A DNA stretch of 64,000 nt, taken from assembly GCA_964569085.1 (NCBI GenBank), contig CAZMTA010000012.1:41109-105108 (forward strand), given 5' to 3'. This document shows positions 17,309 to 26,475 of the stretch, one piece after another. A program made the position numbers and the translations under genes. This DNA comes from JAJCZZ01 sp964569085 (lineage in GTDB: Bacteria > Gemmatimonadota > Gemmatimonadetes > Longimicrobiales > Gaopeijiaceae). The stretch's first letter is position 1. Each line of letters opens with the position of its first letter. The notes below the pieces were generated by a model. It was not told the origin of the DNA, searched no databases, and was given only the letters and a program-made list of their open reading frames with translations.

Positions 17309-19980
17309 GACCCAGCCCGCCGGGGCGGCTGTACGGCCTCCTGCTGCGGCTCCTGCCGCCGGACATCCGGGCGTACCGCCTGGAGATGGTGGCGGCCTTC
17401 GAGGAGCTGTGGCGCGACGCCGGGGGCGGGCGGGGGCGAGCCGCGCTCCTGGCCCGGACGCTGGGGCGCCTCCCGGCGGTGCTGGCGATGGAGTGGCTGG
17501 AGCACCTGGGCGCGATCGCCGCGCCCGGGCGGACGACGACGACGAGGACGGGAGGACGGGAGATGCTCCGGGATCTGGGGTACGCGCTGCGCTCGCTACG
17601 GAAGGCTCCGGCCTTCGCCGCCTCCGCCGTGGGGCTCATCGCCCTGGGCGTGGGGGCGGTCACGCTCATCTTCTCCCTGGTGGACCACGTCCTCCTGCGG
17701 CCGCTGCCGTACCCGGACGAGGAGCGCCTCGTCCACCTGGGCAACCCTTCCCACTCGGGCCCCTTCTTCCAGGCCCTGGAGGGCGTGGACGGGGTCGAGG
17801 CGTGGGCCGGCGCCACCACCGCCCGGGCCAACGTCGAGCTGGCGGAGCGGCCGGAGCTCATGATCCAGGCCTCGGTGAGCGACGGCTTCTTCGGCTTCTT
17901 CGGCGCCCGGGCCGCCCGGGGCCGCCTCCTGGGGCCCGGCGACGCCGGGACCGACGCCGTCGTGGTCTCCCACGGGGCGTGGCGGAGCCACTGGGGCGGC
18001 GCGCCCGGTCTGGTGGGACGCACGGTGCGGGTCAACGGGCGTCCCCGGACGGTGGTGGGCGTGCTGGCGCCGGACTTCCAGGCGCCCGAGGCGCTGGTGG
18101 GGGCGGGGAGCGGCGGGGCCGCCGGGGCGGGACCCGAGCTGTGGGGCCCCCTGGACTGGACCCAGGAGTCGCTCACGGAGACGAGCTACAGCGTCCTCCA
18201 GATCGCGGGACGGACCCGCACGGGGGTGACGGCGGGCGTGGTCCAGCAGGAGGTGGACGCGCTCCTGACGGCCCTCGCCGCGGAGGACGAGCACTACCTG
18301 GACCGGGAGGGCCGGGTGGCCGAGGTCCCGGTGCGGGGCCTGGCCGAAGCCACGGTCCAGGGGGTGCGGCAGGGGCTGGGGCTCCTCCTGGCCGCGGTGG
18401 GCGTCCTCCTCCTGGTGGCGTGCGCCAACGTGGCGCACCTCTTCCTGGCCCGGGGTCTCGGGCGGTCCCGGGAGATGGCCGTGCGCCGGGCCGTGGGGGC
18501 GGGCGCCGGCACGGTGGCGCGCCACCTCTTCGCCGAGAGCCTCCTGGTGGGCCTGGCCGGAGCGCTCCTGGGCGCCGGGCTGGCCGCGGGCGGCCTCCAG
18601 CTCTTCCTGGCGCTGAACCCCGCCCAGCTCCCCCGGGCGGCCACCGTGACCCTCGACCCGAGGGTCCTGGCCTTCGCGGGGGGCGTGTCGGCGCTGACGG
18701 CGCTGGTCTTCGGGATGCTCCCGGCCATGCGGAGCGTGCAGACCGACCTGGCCGCGGCGCTCCACGCCGGGGGCCGGTCGGCCACCGGGGGGCGAGGGGC
18801 CAGGGGGCTGCGCCACGCCCTGGTGGCCGGCGAGGTCGCCCTCTCCCTCGTGCTGCTGGCCAGCGCGGGGCTCCTGGTGCGCAGCTTCGTCGGGGTCCGG
18901 GCCCAGGAGACCGGGTTCCGGGTCGAGGGCGTGTGGACCGTGCCCCTCAGCCCGGCGGTGGAGACCCCCGAGGAGTACCGGGCGCTGGCCGAGGAGCTCG
19001 TCCGGTCCGTGGGGGACGTCCCCGGCGTGGAGTCCGCCGCCCTGGGGCTGACCATGCCCCTCCAGTTCACCGGGGGAGGCCGCTGCTGCTGGGGCTCCCG
19101 GGTCGTGGTGGACGGGACGGCCTTCGAGGACCTGCGGGTGAGCATGCACCCGGTCACCGAGGGGTACTTCGCCACCCTCGAGCTGGAGCTCCTGGCCGGA
19201 CGGGGCTGGACGGAGGCGGAGGGGGACGCGGACCCGGTGCCCGTGGTGCTCAGCGAGCCCCTGGCCCGGGAGGCCTTCGGATCCGCCGAGGCGGCGGTGG
19301 GCCGGACGCTGGAGGTGGGGGGCGGCGGGACCGTCGCGGTGGTGCGGGGCGTGGTCGCCGACAACCACCACTACGGCCTGGAGGTGGCCCACGGCGCCGC
19401 CCTCTACCTGCCCCTGGACCAGCTCGGCTTCGCCATCCCCATGGCCCACCTGGCCGTGCGGGCCTCCCCCGGGGCGACCGCCGGTCTGGGGGGCGCGCTC
19501 CGCGAGGCCGTGTGGGCCGTGGCTCCGGAGCTCCCGGTGCCCACGGTGCGCCCCATGTCCGAGTGGCTCGGCCGCTCGACGGCGGAGCGGCGCTTCCAGT
19601 CCGCGGTCTTCGCGGCCTTCGCGGCGGTGGGGCTCCTCCTGGCCGCCGGCGGCCTCTACGGCACCCTCCTCTTCCTGGCGGCCCAGCGCCGCCGCGAGAT
19701 GGGGATCCGCCTGGCCCTGGGCGCCTCCCGGGGGCGGATCGAGCGCCGCCTCCTGGTCTCGGGGCTGGGCATGACCGGGGCCGGGGTGCTCCTGGGCCTG
19801 GCCGGGGCGTGGGCCACGGGCCGCTTCCTCGAGGCCCAGGTCTGGGGTGTGGAGCCCGGGGATCCGGTGACGCTGGCGGGCGCGGCGGGGCTCCTCATGG
19901 CCACGGCGGCGCTGGCCTCCTGGCTGCCGGCGCGGCGGGCCGGACGGACCGATCCGCTGGAGACGCTCCGGGTGGAGTGA
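17305..19980 (+). CDS. ADOP-type ABC permease (double FtsX), second copy
   Basis: An 891-residue paralogue of the permease at 13752-16445: prefix domain (PSPPGRLYGLLLRLLPPDIR), then RKAPAFAASAVGLIALGVG at the first helix, a periplasmic core, three helices around residues 350-480, a second core and three terminal helices ending with RREMGIRLALGASRG. As in the first copy no ATPase gene is adjacent. The two proteins differ enough in their periplasmic parts that they probably handle different substrates. The ATG overlaps the PadR stop, and a short hairpin follows the gene. Confidence 0.9.
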   Translation: MRPSPPGRLYGLLLRLLPPDIRAYRLEMVAAFEELWRDAGGGRGRAALLARTLGRLPAVLAMEWLEHLGAIAAPGRTTTTRTGGREMLRDLGYALRSLRKAPAFAASAVGLIALGVGAVTLIFSLVDHVLLRPLPYPDEERLVHLGNPSHSGPFFQALEGVDGVEAWAGATTARANVELAERPELMIQASVSDGFFGFFGARAARGRLLGPGDAGTDAVVVSHGAWRSHWGGAPGLVGRTVRVNGRPRTVVGVLAPDFQAPEALVGAGSGGAAGAGPELWGPLDWTQESLTETSYSVLQIAGRTRTGVTAGVVQQEVDALLTALAAEDEHYLDREGRVAEVPVRGLAEATVQGVRQGLGLLLAAVGVLLLVACANVAHLFLARGLGRSREMAVRRAVGAGAGTVARHLFAESLLVGLAGALLGAGLAAGGLQLFLALNPAQLPRAATVTLDPRVLAFAGGVSALTALVFGMLPAMRSVQTDLAAALHAGGRSATGGRGARGLRHALVAGEVALSLVLLASAGLLVRSFVGVRAQETGFRVEGVWTVPLSPAVETPEEYRALAEELVRSVGDVPGVESAALGLTMPLQFTGGGRCCWGSRVVVDGTAFEDLRVSMHPVTEGYFATLELELLAGRGWTEAEGDADPVPVVLSEPLAREAFGSAEAAVGRTLEVGGGGTVAVVRGVVADNHHYGLEVAHGAALYLPLDQLGFAIPMAHLAVRASPGATAGLGGALREAVWAVAPELPVPTVRPMSEWLGRSTAERRFQSAVFAAFAAVGLLLAAGGLYGTLLFLAAQRRREMGIRLALGASRGRIERRLLVSGLGMTGAGVLLGLAGAWATGRFLEAQVWGVEPGDPVTLAGAAGLLMATAALASWLPARRAGRTDPLETLRVE

Positions 19981-19997
19981 GGCGGGCGGGGCCCGCC
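19981..19997. terminator. bidirectional 7-bp hairpin
   Basis: GGCGGGC (19981-19987), loop GGG, GCCCGCC (19991-19997), perfect stem. It fills the 18-base space between the permease stop and the convergent gene's stop at 19999. Confidence 0.5.
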
Positions 19998-19998
19998 C

Positions 19999-20448
19999 TC
20001 AGCGCTCGGCGTAGCGGGGCTCGCAGGCGTCCCGCTGCCGAAGCCCCATCCCCTCGAGCCCCACCCACACCAGGAGGGTGGTGTCCCGGGGCTCGCTCCA
20101 GCGCACCCGCACGTCCAGGCGCGAGCGCATGCCCGTGGTGTAGGTGAAGGGCACGCCCTCGCCGGGGCGGGCGTCCGCCTCCAGGCGGCCCCCGCCCACG
20201 CCGTCCCGGGCCTCGATGCGGAACTCGCCGGAGTGGCCCGGCCACACGGTCACGCACCCGTCCAGGGTGAGCCCCAGCGTCGGGACGGTGTCGGTGAGGA
20301 GGGTTCCGGCGCCGTCCTCCACCGGGATCGCGACCCAGCCGCCGCCCTGGCGGAGGCTCTGGAGGAGCGCGCCGGCCTGGGCGTGGAGCCCGGCCGGGAG
20401 GACGAGGAGACCCGCGAGGGCCACGGGGAGGAGGCGGGAGAGGCGCAT
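19999..20448 (-). CDS. small secreted protein of unknown function
   Basis: A 149-residue protein with a signal peptide (RLSRLLPVALAGLLVLPAG, cleavage after LHAQ). The mature part is beta-rich (VPTLGLTLDGCVTVWP, FRIEARDG, TLLVWVGLEG) with two cysteines that could form one disulphide. I recognise no family. ATG 20448 is chosen over a longer frame because the signal peptide begins there and AGGGAT lies 5-8 bases upstream. Confidence 0.6.
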   Translation of the reverse strand: MRLSRLLPVALAGLLVLPAGLHAQAGALLQSLRQGGGWVAIPVEDGAGTLLTDTVPTLGLTLDGCVTVWPGHSGEFRIEARDGVGGGRLEADARPGEGVPFTYTTGMRSRLDVRVRWSEPRDTTLLVWVGLEGMGLRQRDACEPRYAER

Positions 20449-20539
20449 GTGGATCCCTACACCGGCGGAGGCCGTCGGGCTCCGCCCGCCGGCCCTCGAC
20501 CCCCCGACGAACGCCCCGCTCACCCCGCCCGGTCCGCCG

Positions 20540-21511
20540 TCAGGGGACCAGGATCACCGACCCGGTGGTCCGGCGCCCTTCCAGGTCCCGGTGCGCCCGG
20601 GCCGCGTCGGCCAGGGGGTACCGCTCGGTGGGCTCGACCTCCACCGCCCCCGAGACCATGACCTCGAAGAGGCCGGCGGCGGCCCGCTCCAGCCCCTCCC
20701 GCGAGCCGATGAAGGTGCCCAGCGTGGGCCGGGTCACGTACAGCGAGCCCTTCCGCGCCAGGATCCCCAGGTCCACGTCCGTCACCGGGCCCGAGGCGTT
20801 CCCGAAGGAGACCATGAGCCCCCGGGGCCGCAGGCAGTCCAGCGACTCCTCCCAGGTGTCGGCGCCCACCGAGTCGTAGACCACGGGGAGCATGGCCCCG
20901 CCGGTGATCTCCCGGACGGCCTCCAGGAAGCTCTCCTCGGTGTACAGCACGGTGTGGGCGCACCCGGCCTCCCGGGCCCGCTCCGCCTTCTCCTCGGTGC
21001 TCATGGTCCCGATCACCTCCACGCCCAGGTGGTCGAGCCACTGGCACGCCAGCAGGCCCACGCCCCCGGCGGCGGCGTGCCAGAGCACGGTCTCGCCCGC
21101 CCGGACCTCGTAGGTGTCGTGGATCAGGTAGTGGACGGTGAGCCCCTTCAGGAACGCGGCGGCCGCGGCCTCGTCGGAGACGCCCTCGGGGAGCCGCACC
21201 ACCCGGTCCGCCGGCAGCAGCCGCTCCTCGGCGTACGAGCCCGGCACCCCGGTGTAGACGACCCGGTCGCCGGGGGAGAAGCCCTCGACGCCCTCGCCCG
21301 CGGCCTCCACCACGCCCACGCCCTCGTTCCCCGCCACCGCCGGGGTGTCCACCGGGTAGAGGCCCGAGCGCTGGTACGTGTCCACGAAGTTCACGCCGAT
21401 GGCGGTGTGCCGGACGCGGAGCTGGCCGGGACCGGGGTCGCCGACCTCGACGTCCTCCCAGCGGAGGACGTCGGGACCGCCGTGCTCGTGGAAGCGGATG
21501 GCCTTGGTCAT
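20540..21511 (-). CDS. qor: NADPH:quinone oxidoreductase, zeta-crystallin type
   Basis: A 323-residue medium-chain reductase of the zinc-free QOR group. HTAIGVNFVDTYQRSGLYP is the typical quinone-reductase N-terminal segment, AAAGGVGLLACQWLDHLG the NADPH-binding glycine motif, and the catalytic zinc ligands of alcohol dehydrogenases are absent. It reduces quinones or other activated carbonyls by one or two electrons in the cytoplasm. Its ATG overlaps the stop of the LVIVD-repeat gene upstream (ATGA), so both are on one transcript, although one product is cytoplasmic and the other secreted. Confidence 0.88.
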   Translation of the reverse strand: MTKAIRFHEHGGPDVLRWEDVEVGDPGPGQLRVRHTAIGVNFVDTYQRSGLYPVDTPAVAGNEGVGVVEAAGEGVEGFSPGDRVVYTGVPGSYAEERLLPADRVVRLPEGVSDEAAAAAFLKGLTVHYLIHDTYEVRAGETVLWHAAAGGVGLLACQWLDHLGVEVIGTMSTEEKAERAREAGCAHTVLYTEESFLEAVREITGGAMLPVVYDSVGADTWEESLDCLRPRGLMVSFGNASGPVTDVDLGILARKGSLYVTRPTLGTFIGSREGLERAAAGLFEVMVSGAVEVEPTERYPLADAARAHRDLEGRRTTGSVILVP

Positions 21512-23559
21512 GAGACCGGCACGTCCTCGGGCACCAGCTTCACGGCCCAGAGCCCCGAGTTGGTGTCGGCGAAGAAGACGTGCCCTTTGTACGGCTGGGC
21601 GCCCCAGACCATGGTGCTGTTGGGCGTGTAGCCGCCGGGGTCGGCGGACTTGAAGACCGCGACCTCGCGCCCCTGGGTGTAGAGGTTCCCCATGAGCTCG
21701 CCGGTGACGTCCACCACCCGCAGGCCGCCCTCGTAGTACGCCTGGTAGAGCTTGCCGTCCTCGACCCAGATGTTGTGGGTGCCGTACTCCGGGACCTCGT
21801 AGCTCGCCACCATCTCGGGCTCCATGGGGTCCGTGAAGTCCACGATCTGGATTGTGCCCCGGGTCACCAGCGGGATGCCGCCCTGGCCCGTCTCCGGGTC
21901 GTACCGGTCGGCGTAGGAGCCCATGCTGCCCGGGTAGCCCGCCCAGGGGAGCCCCCGGCGGTTCATGATCTCGTCGCCCACGAAGAGGTATGTCTTGCCC
22001 GTCTCCTCCTGGAAGTACGGGAAGACGGCGTGGGTGGCGTCGGAGTTGGTCTTGAAGGTGGTGGCCAGCACCGGGTTCTCCGGCGAGCCTCCCCACCGCC
22101 CGTCGCCCACGTCCACCACCACGACGCCGCTTCCCCACTCGGCGGAGTAGGCCAGCCCGTCCTTCACCCAGACGTCGTGGATGCGGGAGTCGGGGTGGTT
22201 GTACTCGCTGACGTAGCGGGGCGCGCGGATGTCGGTGACGTCCACGATGACGTACTTGTCGCCGTCGGAGAGGGCGTACAGGTAGTCGTCGGTGGCGAAC
22301 ATGTTGTGCACGCCCCCGGTGATCCCGTCCTCGTAGATCGAGGCCACCTCGGGGTTCCTGGGGTCCGCCATGTCCAGGATGACCAGCCCGTTGCGCCGGT
22401 TCGTGGCGCCCTCGCGGGAGAGCACGGCGTAGCGCCCGTCGGGCGAGGCCTTCACGTCGTTCACCACGCGGGCGTCCACCTGCACCGAGTCGACCTTGGC
22501 GATGGCGGCGGGGTCGGTCACGTCGTAGACGAAGGCGAAGCCGCCGGAGCGCTTGGAGCCGGTGAGGGCGTAATCCCGGCCGTCCACGCCCTCGAAGACC
22601 CAGAGGTCGGTGGTCCGGTACCACGTCTCCAGCGCGTGGCCCACCACGTCGAGCTCCTGGACCACGTCCCGGGGGAGGGCCTCGTAGGTGGCCTGGGCCG
22701 AGAGGGGCCCGGCGGTGGCCACCAGGGTGTGCAGCCCGGGCACGTCGGCCACGAACTTCCCGTCCCGGAGCTGGCCGGTGGCGGGGGTCCCCATCATGCC
22801 CTCGGTGGGGGTGTACCGATGGGAGAGGGTGACGGGCACGTCCTCGACGACGCGGCCCCGGGCGTCGCGGACCCGGGCGTCGAGGGTGAGCACGTCGCCG
22901 GTGCGGGCCTGGGCGGGCACGCCCTCGAGGCTCAGGGTGGCGCCGGGGAAGGCCTCCACCCGGTGCGTGGCCGAGCCCTCGGCCCCGTCGAACTCGGCGC
23001 GGACGGTCACGGTGCCCGTGCCCACCGCCGTGACGTTCCCGTATCCGTCCACCGTCGCCACCGAGGGGTCGGAGGAGCTCCAGCGCACCCGGGCGTCGGG
23101 GCGGACGGACCCGTCGGCGTGGCGCGCCGTGGCGGCGTGGGCCAGGGTGGTGCCCTGGTACAGACGGGCGTCGGGCGCCTGGACCTCCACGCTCGTCACC
23201 GCCGGCCAGGTGACCTCCACCGGGACGCGGAGCTGGATGGGCTCCCGCCCCGCCGGCAGGACCGCCGTGGCGATGACCTCGTACTCGCCGGGCGCCACGC
23301 CCGTCAGCGTCCCGCCCTGGACCGTCACCCCGCCCCGGGGGCCCACCACGCGCACGGGCACGTCGATCTCGTTCCCCGAGGCGTCCAGGGCCCGGACGGA
23401 GAAGGGGACGGAGGCGCCGCGCTCGACGACCACGGAGGCCGGGCTCGCTTCGAGGCTGGCCACGTCGGCGGCCTGCCAGGCGGCGGCGGAGGACGGGGCG
23501 AGGAGGAGGCCGGCGGCCGCCAGGGGGAGGAGGCGGAAGGCGAGTGCGGACGGGGTCAT
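21508..23559 (-). CDS. secreted Ig-like/LVIVD-repeat protein
   Basis: A 683-residue secreted protein. ATG 23559 starts a signal peptide (SALAFRLLPLAAAGLLLAP). Residues about 35-300 are Ig-like (Big-type) domains, seen in VRWSSSDPSVATVDGYGNV. The C-terminal half carries LVIVD repeats (LVILDMADPRNPEV, YVIVDVTDIRAPRY, IQIVDFTDPMEPEM), which build a beta-propeller-like surface module. Such proteins are extracellular or on the outer membrane; binding partners are unknown. The end overlaps qor by 4 bases. A GGAG lies 6-9 bases before the ATG. Confidence 0.82.
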   Translation of the reverse strand: MTPSALAFRLLPLAAAGLLLAPSSAAAWQAADVASLEASPASVVVERGASVPFSVRALDASGNEIDVPVRVVGPRGGVTVQGGTLTGVAPGEYEVIATAVLPAGREPIQLRVPVEVTWPAVTSVEVQAPDARLYQGTTLAHAATARHADGSVRPDARVRWSSSDPSVATVDGYGNVTAVGTGTVTVRAEFDGAEGSATHRVEAFPGATLSLEGVPAQARTGDVLTLDARVRDARGRVVEDVPVTLSHRYTPTEGMMGTPATGQLRDGKFVADVPGLHTLVATAGPLSAQATYEALPRDVVQELDVVGHALETWYRTTDLWVFEGVDGRDYALTGSKRSGGFAFVYDVTDPAAIAKVDSVQVDARVVNDVKASPDGRYAVLSREGATNRRNGLVILDMADPRNPEVASIYEDGITGGVHNMFATDDYLYALSDGDKYVIVDVTDIRAPRYVSEYNHPDSRIHDVWVKDGLAYSAEWGSGVVVVDVGDGRWGGSPENPVLATTFKTNSDATHAVFPYFQEETGKTYLFVGDEIMNRRGLPWAGYPGSMGSYADRYDPETGQGGIPLVTRGTIQIVDFTDPMEPEMVASYEVPEYGTHNIWVEDGKLYQAYYEGGLRVVDVTGELMGNLYTQGREVAVFKSADPGGYTPNSTMVWGAQPYKGHVFFADTNSGLWAVKLVPEDVPVS

Positions 23560-23677
23560 GCGTGCTCCGTGGGCCGTGGGACGGGGACGAAGGGCCATGC
23601 TAGCACGCCCCGGGTCCGGCGGCCACCGCGTCCGCGAAGCCCGCTCCGCCCTCGCCGGAGGCCCGGACGCCGACGCC

Positions 23678-25651
23678 TCAGTCGGCCCGGCCCGACTCCA
23701 GCCGCGAGATGAGGGAGGCGCACGTCCCCGGCGATCCGCTGCTCCCCAGCGTCCAGCTCAGGAAGCGGGGGAGGAAGCCCTCCATCTCCTCGGTGGGGCT
23801 CCCCCCCACCGCGCCCTGGGCCAGCTCGAAGAGCTCCACCTCGCCCCGGGTCTGGACCAGGTGGTCCCGGGCCTCCAGGCGCCATTCCGAGAGGGACTCG
23901 TCGGGCCCGAAGACCATCTTGTGGACGTTGATGCAGGGGGCCAGCATGTTGAACGTCGCGAAGTACTCCCAGCGCAGGCCCCGGAGCGGCGCGTCGTCCA
24001 CGACCAGCTCCGGAATCCCCTGGAGCAGGGAGTGGATGTCCTCGTGCACCAGCCCCGCCCGGGCCTTGCTGGCCGCCTGGGCCGCCCCTTCCCGGGCCCA
24101 GCGCATGGCGGCGGCCTCGTCCTCCCGGCCGCTCTGGGCGTACAGTCCCTCGAGGGCGTCCCCGCCCATCTTGACCAGCACCACGCCCATGAGGTTGTCG
24201 ATGAGCGTCGGGCCCTGGTCCACCAGGAGGAAGCCGGTGGAGATCAGCTCCTCCAGCGTCTCCTCCGCCGCGGCGACCTGGCCCTCGGAGGCCTCCACCG
24301 CGGCCTTGGCGACCCGGGCGAGCCCGGCGGTCCGGTACGCCGCGAAGCGTGGCCACGGCAGCGACTGGAAGGTGAGGGAGTCGGGGAAGGGGAGGACCCA
24401 CCGCCCCGTCACCACGTCCACCGACCGGGCCCGGGCCAGGAGCTCGAACTCCTCCTGGGCGGGGTGGGCGGCGGCCTGGGCGAGGGCCGCGCGCTCCTCC
24501 TCCGAGAAGGCGGAGAAGGGTTGCCCGGTCAGGTCCCGGGCCACGGTCTCGGAGAAGGGGTCCGGGAAGAAGTCGGGCTCCGGGAACCATCCCTCCTCGT
24601 AGCGGCGCACCGGGGGCCGCTCCCACGGCTCCGGCGTCCCGGGCGAGCCCACGAAGGCCAGGCTCTGGAGGGCCTCGCCCGCCTCGCCGGCGGGGATGTC
24701 GGCCGCGGGCTCGAGCTGGTAGCGGCGCAGGACCTCGGCCGCGCCCGCCATCTCCTGCACCGAGAGGAACTGGGGCACCGCGATCTCGGCCAGGATGGGG
24801 CCCAGCGCGGCGGTCACCGCCAGGGTGGCCGTGGGGATGAGCGCCAGGACGAAGAGGGCCACGGCCCCCAGGGCCCAGCGGCGGAAGCGGCCCCCCTCGT
24901 CCTTGGGCCCGGCGCCGAGGGCCACGGCGGCCCCCGCCTCGTCCAGCCGCCGCGTCCACGCCTCGGACTCGTGACGGATCCGGTCCGGCCCCTCCTGGGC
25001 CGCCCACCCCAGCGACGCGCTCCGGACCCGGAAGCCCTGGAAGAGGAGGAAGAAGCAGCCGGCGGCCAGGAGCATGGCGGTGGGAGCCACCGTCATCAGC
25101 CAGATGCCCGAGGGGGTGACGAAGCCCCGGGCGGCCAGCAGCACCGCGACCCCGAAGCCCACGGCGAGCCAGAGGGCGGCGGTGAGGAGGAGGATCGCGC
25201 CGCGGAGCCGCGCCTTCACCACCGTGGCCCGGTACGCGGTGTCGAGCTGCCCGAAGTGTCGCCTCCCCTGGATGAGGAAGCCGGTGTCCCGCCTCGAGTC
25301 GGCGGCCACCTCGAGGATCGTGAGGGTGCCGTAGCCCTCGTCGGCCGCCGCCGCGCCCTGGCGCAGAAGCGTCAGGAGGGTGGCGAAGGCGACGGTGAGG
25401 ACGACGAGGCCCAGCGCCGCAGCCACCGTCCCCACGTACCAGTTCCCCTCGAAGGGACCCAGGCTCCAGAAGGGCTGCTCCGTGGCCAGCGCCCACAGCA
25501 GGGGGAGCACCAGGATCAGGCTGCCCATCCACGTGAGGGCGATCACCCGCCAGAGCCGCCCCTGGAGCCGCTCCAGCCCCGGCGGGGGCCAGGACAGCGG
25601 CGCGGCGTGGAGCGGAGGGGCGTCGACCTTCCCGGAATCGGCTTGGCTCAT
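23678..25651 (-). CDS. unknown multi-pass membrane protein, 657 aa
   Basis: I do not recognise the family. About six hydrophobic helices can be read: residues about 37-57, 70-92, 133-160, 170-192, 240-262, and a weaker one after. The C-terminal 350 residues are soluble, rich in Ala, Glu and aromatic residues (EEGWFPEPDFFPDPF; FNMLAPCINVHKMVFG) and mostly helical. The ATG at 25651 is the first that does not add a Pro/Arg-rich tail. It is followed after 118 bases by the LVIVD gene, so it may belong to the same unit. No ATPase, kinase or transport motif is visible. Confidence 0.6.
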   Translation of the reverse strand: MSQADSGKVDAPPLHAAPLSWPPPGLERLQGRLWRVIALTWMGSLILVLPLLWALATEQPFWSLGPFEGNWYVGTVAAALGLVVLTVAFATLLTLLRQGAAAADEGYGTLTILEVAADSRRDTGFLIQGRRHFGQLDTAYRATVVKARLRGAILLLTAALWLAVGFGVAVLLAARGFVTPSGIWLMTVAPTAMLLAAGCFFLLFQGFRVRSASLGWAAQEGPDRIRHESEAWTRRLDEAGAAVALGAGPKDEGGRFRRWALGAVALFVLALIPTATLAVTAALGPILAEIAVPQFLSVQEMAGAAEVLRRYQLEPAADIPAGEAGEALQSLAFVGSPGTPEPWERPPVRRYEEGWFPEPDFFPDPFSETVARDLTGQPFSAFSEEERAALAQAAAHPAQEEFELLARARSVDVVTGRWVLPFPDSLTFQSLPWPRFAAYRTAGLARVAKAAVEASEGQVAAAEETLEELISTGFLLVDQGPTLIDNLMGVVLVKMGGDALEGLYAQSGREDEAAAMRWAREGAAQAASKARAGLVHEDIHSLLQGIPELVVDDAPLRGLRWEYFATFNMLAPCINVHKMVFGPDESLSEWRLEARDHLVQTRGEVELFELAQGAVGGSPTEEMEGFLPRFLSWTLGSSGSPGTCASLISRLESGRAD

Positions 25652-25842
25652 GGGGCGTCCATCTCGGGGTGGGGTTCGGGCACCGCCCAAGATGCGCCCC
25701 GCCCCGGCGCCCGCGAAAGGTCCTGGGGTGTCACGACCGGGTGGCCTCCGTCGTTTCTCCATGCGGAGCGGCCGGGAGGGCGCTCCCGCGCCCACCCCCG
25801 GCGGCCCCGCGCGGCCCGCCGAGCCACCCGACCGGAGACCCC

Positions 25843-26358
25843 ATGGCCCGCACTCGCCGCCTCCCGGCGCTCGTCGCCCTCGTCACGCTGACCCTCGTGC
25901 CGGCGGGGTGCACCTTCGGCTCGTCGATCGAGAACGAGCTCCTGGAGGAGATCGAGATCAACCGCGCCATCTGGGAGGCCCGGCGGCCCTCGGCCTACCG
26001 GATGGTGCTCCAGCGGAACTGCTTCTGCGGACTCGAGGCCCGGGGTCCGGTGGAGGTGTACGTGGCCGGGGATACCGTGGGGGCGCGTCGGTACTGGGTC
26101 GAGCTGGACGACGAGCTCGCCAGCCAGCAGGTCCCCGAGGAGCTCCACCACCTCTTCCCCGACGTGGACGGGCTCTTCGACCTGCTCCTCGACGCGGTCG
26201 CCACCGGCGCCGACCGGGTCGACGTGACGTGGGACCCGGCGCTGGGCGTCCCCCGCTCCTTCTTCATCGACTACCGCGAGAACGTGGCGGACGAGGAGCA
26301 GGGGTACGAGATCCGGGAGGGCCCGGGGGAGCTCCAGGGGCAGCTTCCCGTGCGGTAG
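25843..26358 (+). CDS. DUF6174-type lipoprotein
   Basis: A 171-residue lipoprotein with lipobox VPAGC at about residue 20. The segment SAYRMVLQRNCFCGLEARG matches the YxxxxxxxCxC core I associate with DUF6174 proteins, and WDPALGVPRSFFIDY near the C-terminus is also typical. The family has no known function. GGAG lies 5 bases before the ATG. It is divergent from the membrane protein at 23678-25651 across 191 bases. Confidence 0.68.
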   Translation: MARTRRLPALVALVTLTLVPAGCTFGSSIENELLEEIEINRAIWEARRPSAYRMVLQRNCFCGLEARGPVEVYVAGDTVGARRYWVELDDELASQQVPEELHHLFPDVDGLFDLLLDAVATGADRVDVTWDPALGVPRSFFIDYRENVADEEQGYEIREGPGELQGQLPVR

Positions 26359-26429
26359 ATCCAGGGGCCTCCGCCGCGGGTCCGCGGGGTGGGTCCGGGC
26401 CCACCCTCCGCGCGCCCGGGCTCGTGGCC

Positions 26430-26435
26430 TATATT
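26430..26435 (+). promoter_or_regulatory. -10-like TATATT upstream of menF
   Basis: TATATT, five of six bases of the consensus, stands out in GC-rich DNA. It would give a leader of about 35 bases before the GTG at 26476. No clear -35 box is seen 17 bases upstream. Confidence 0.45.
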
Positions 26436-26475
26436 CCTGGCCCGCGCTCGACGCCCCTCCCGCGCCCGGAGCCCC

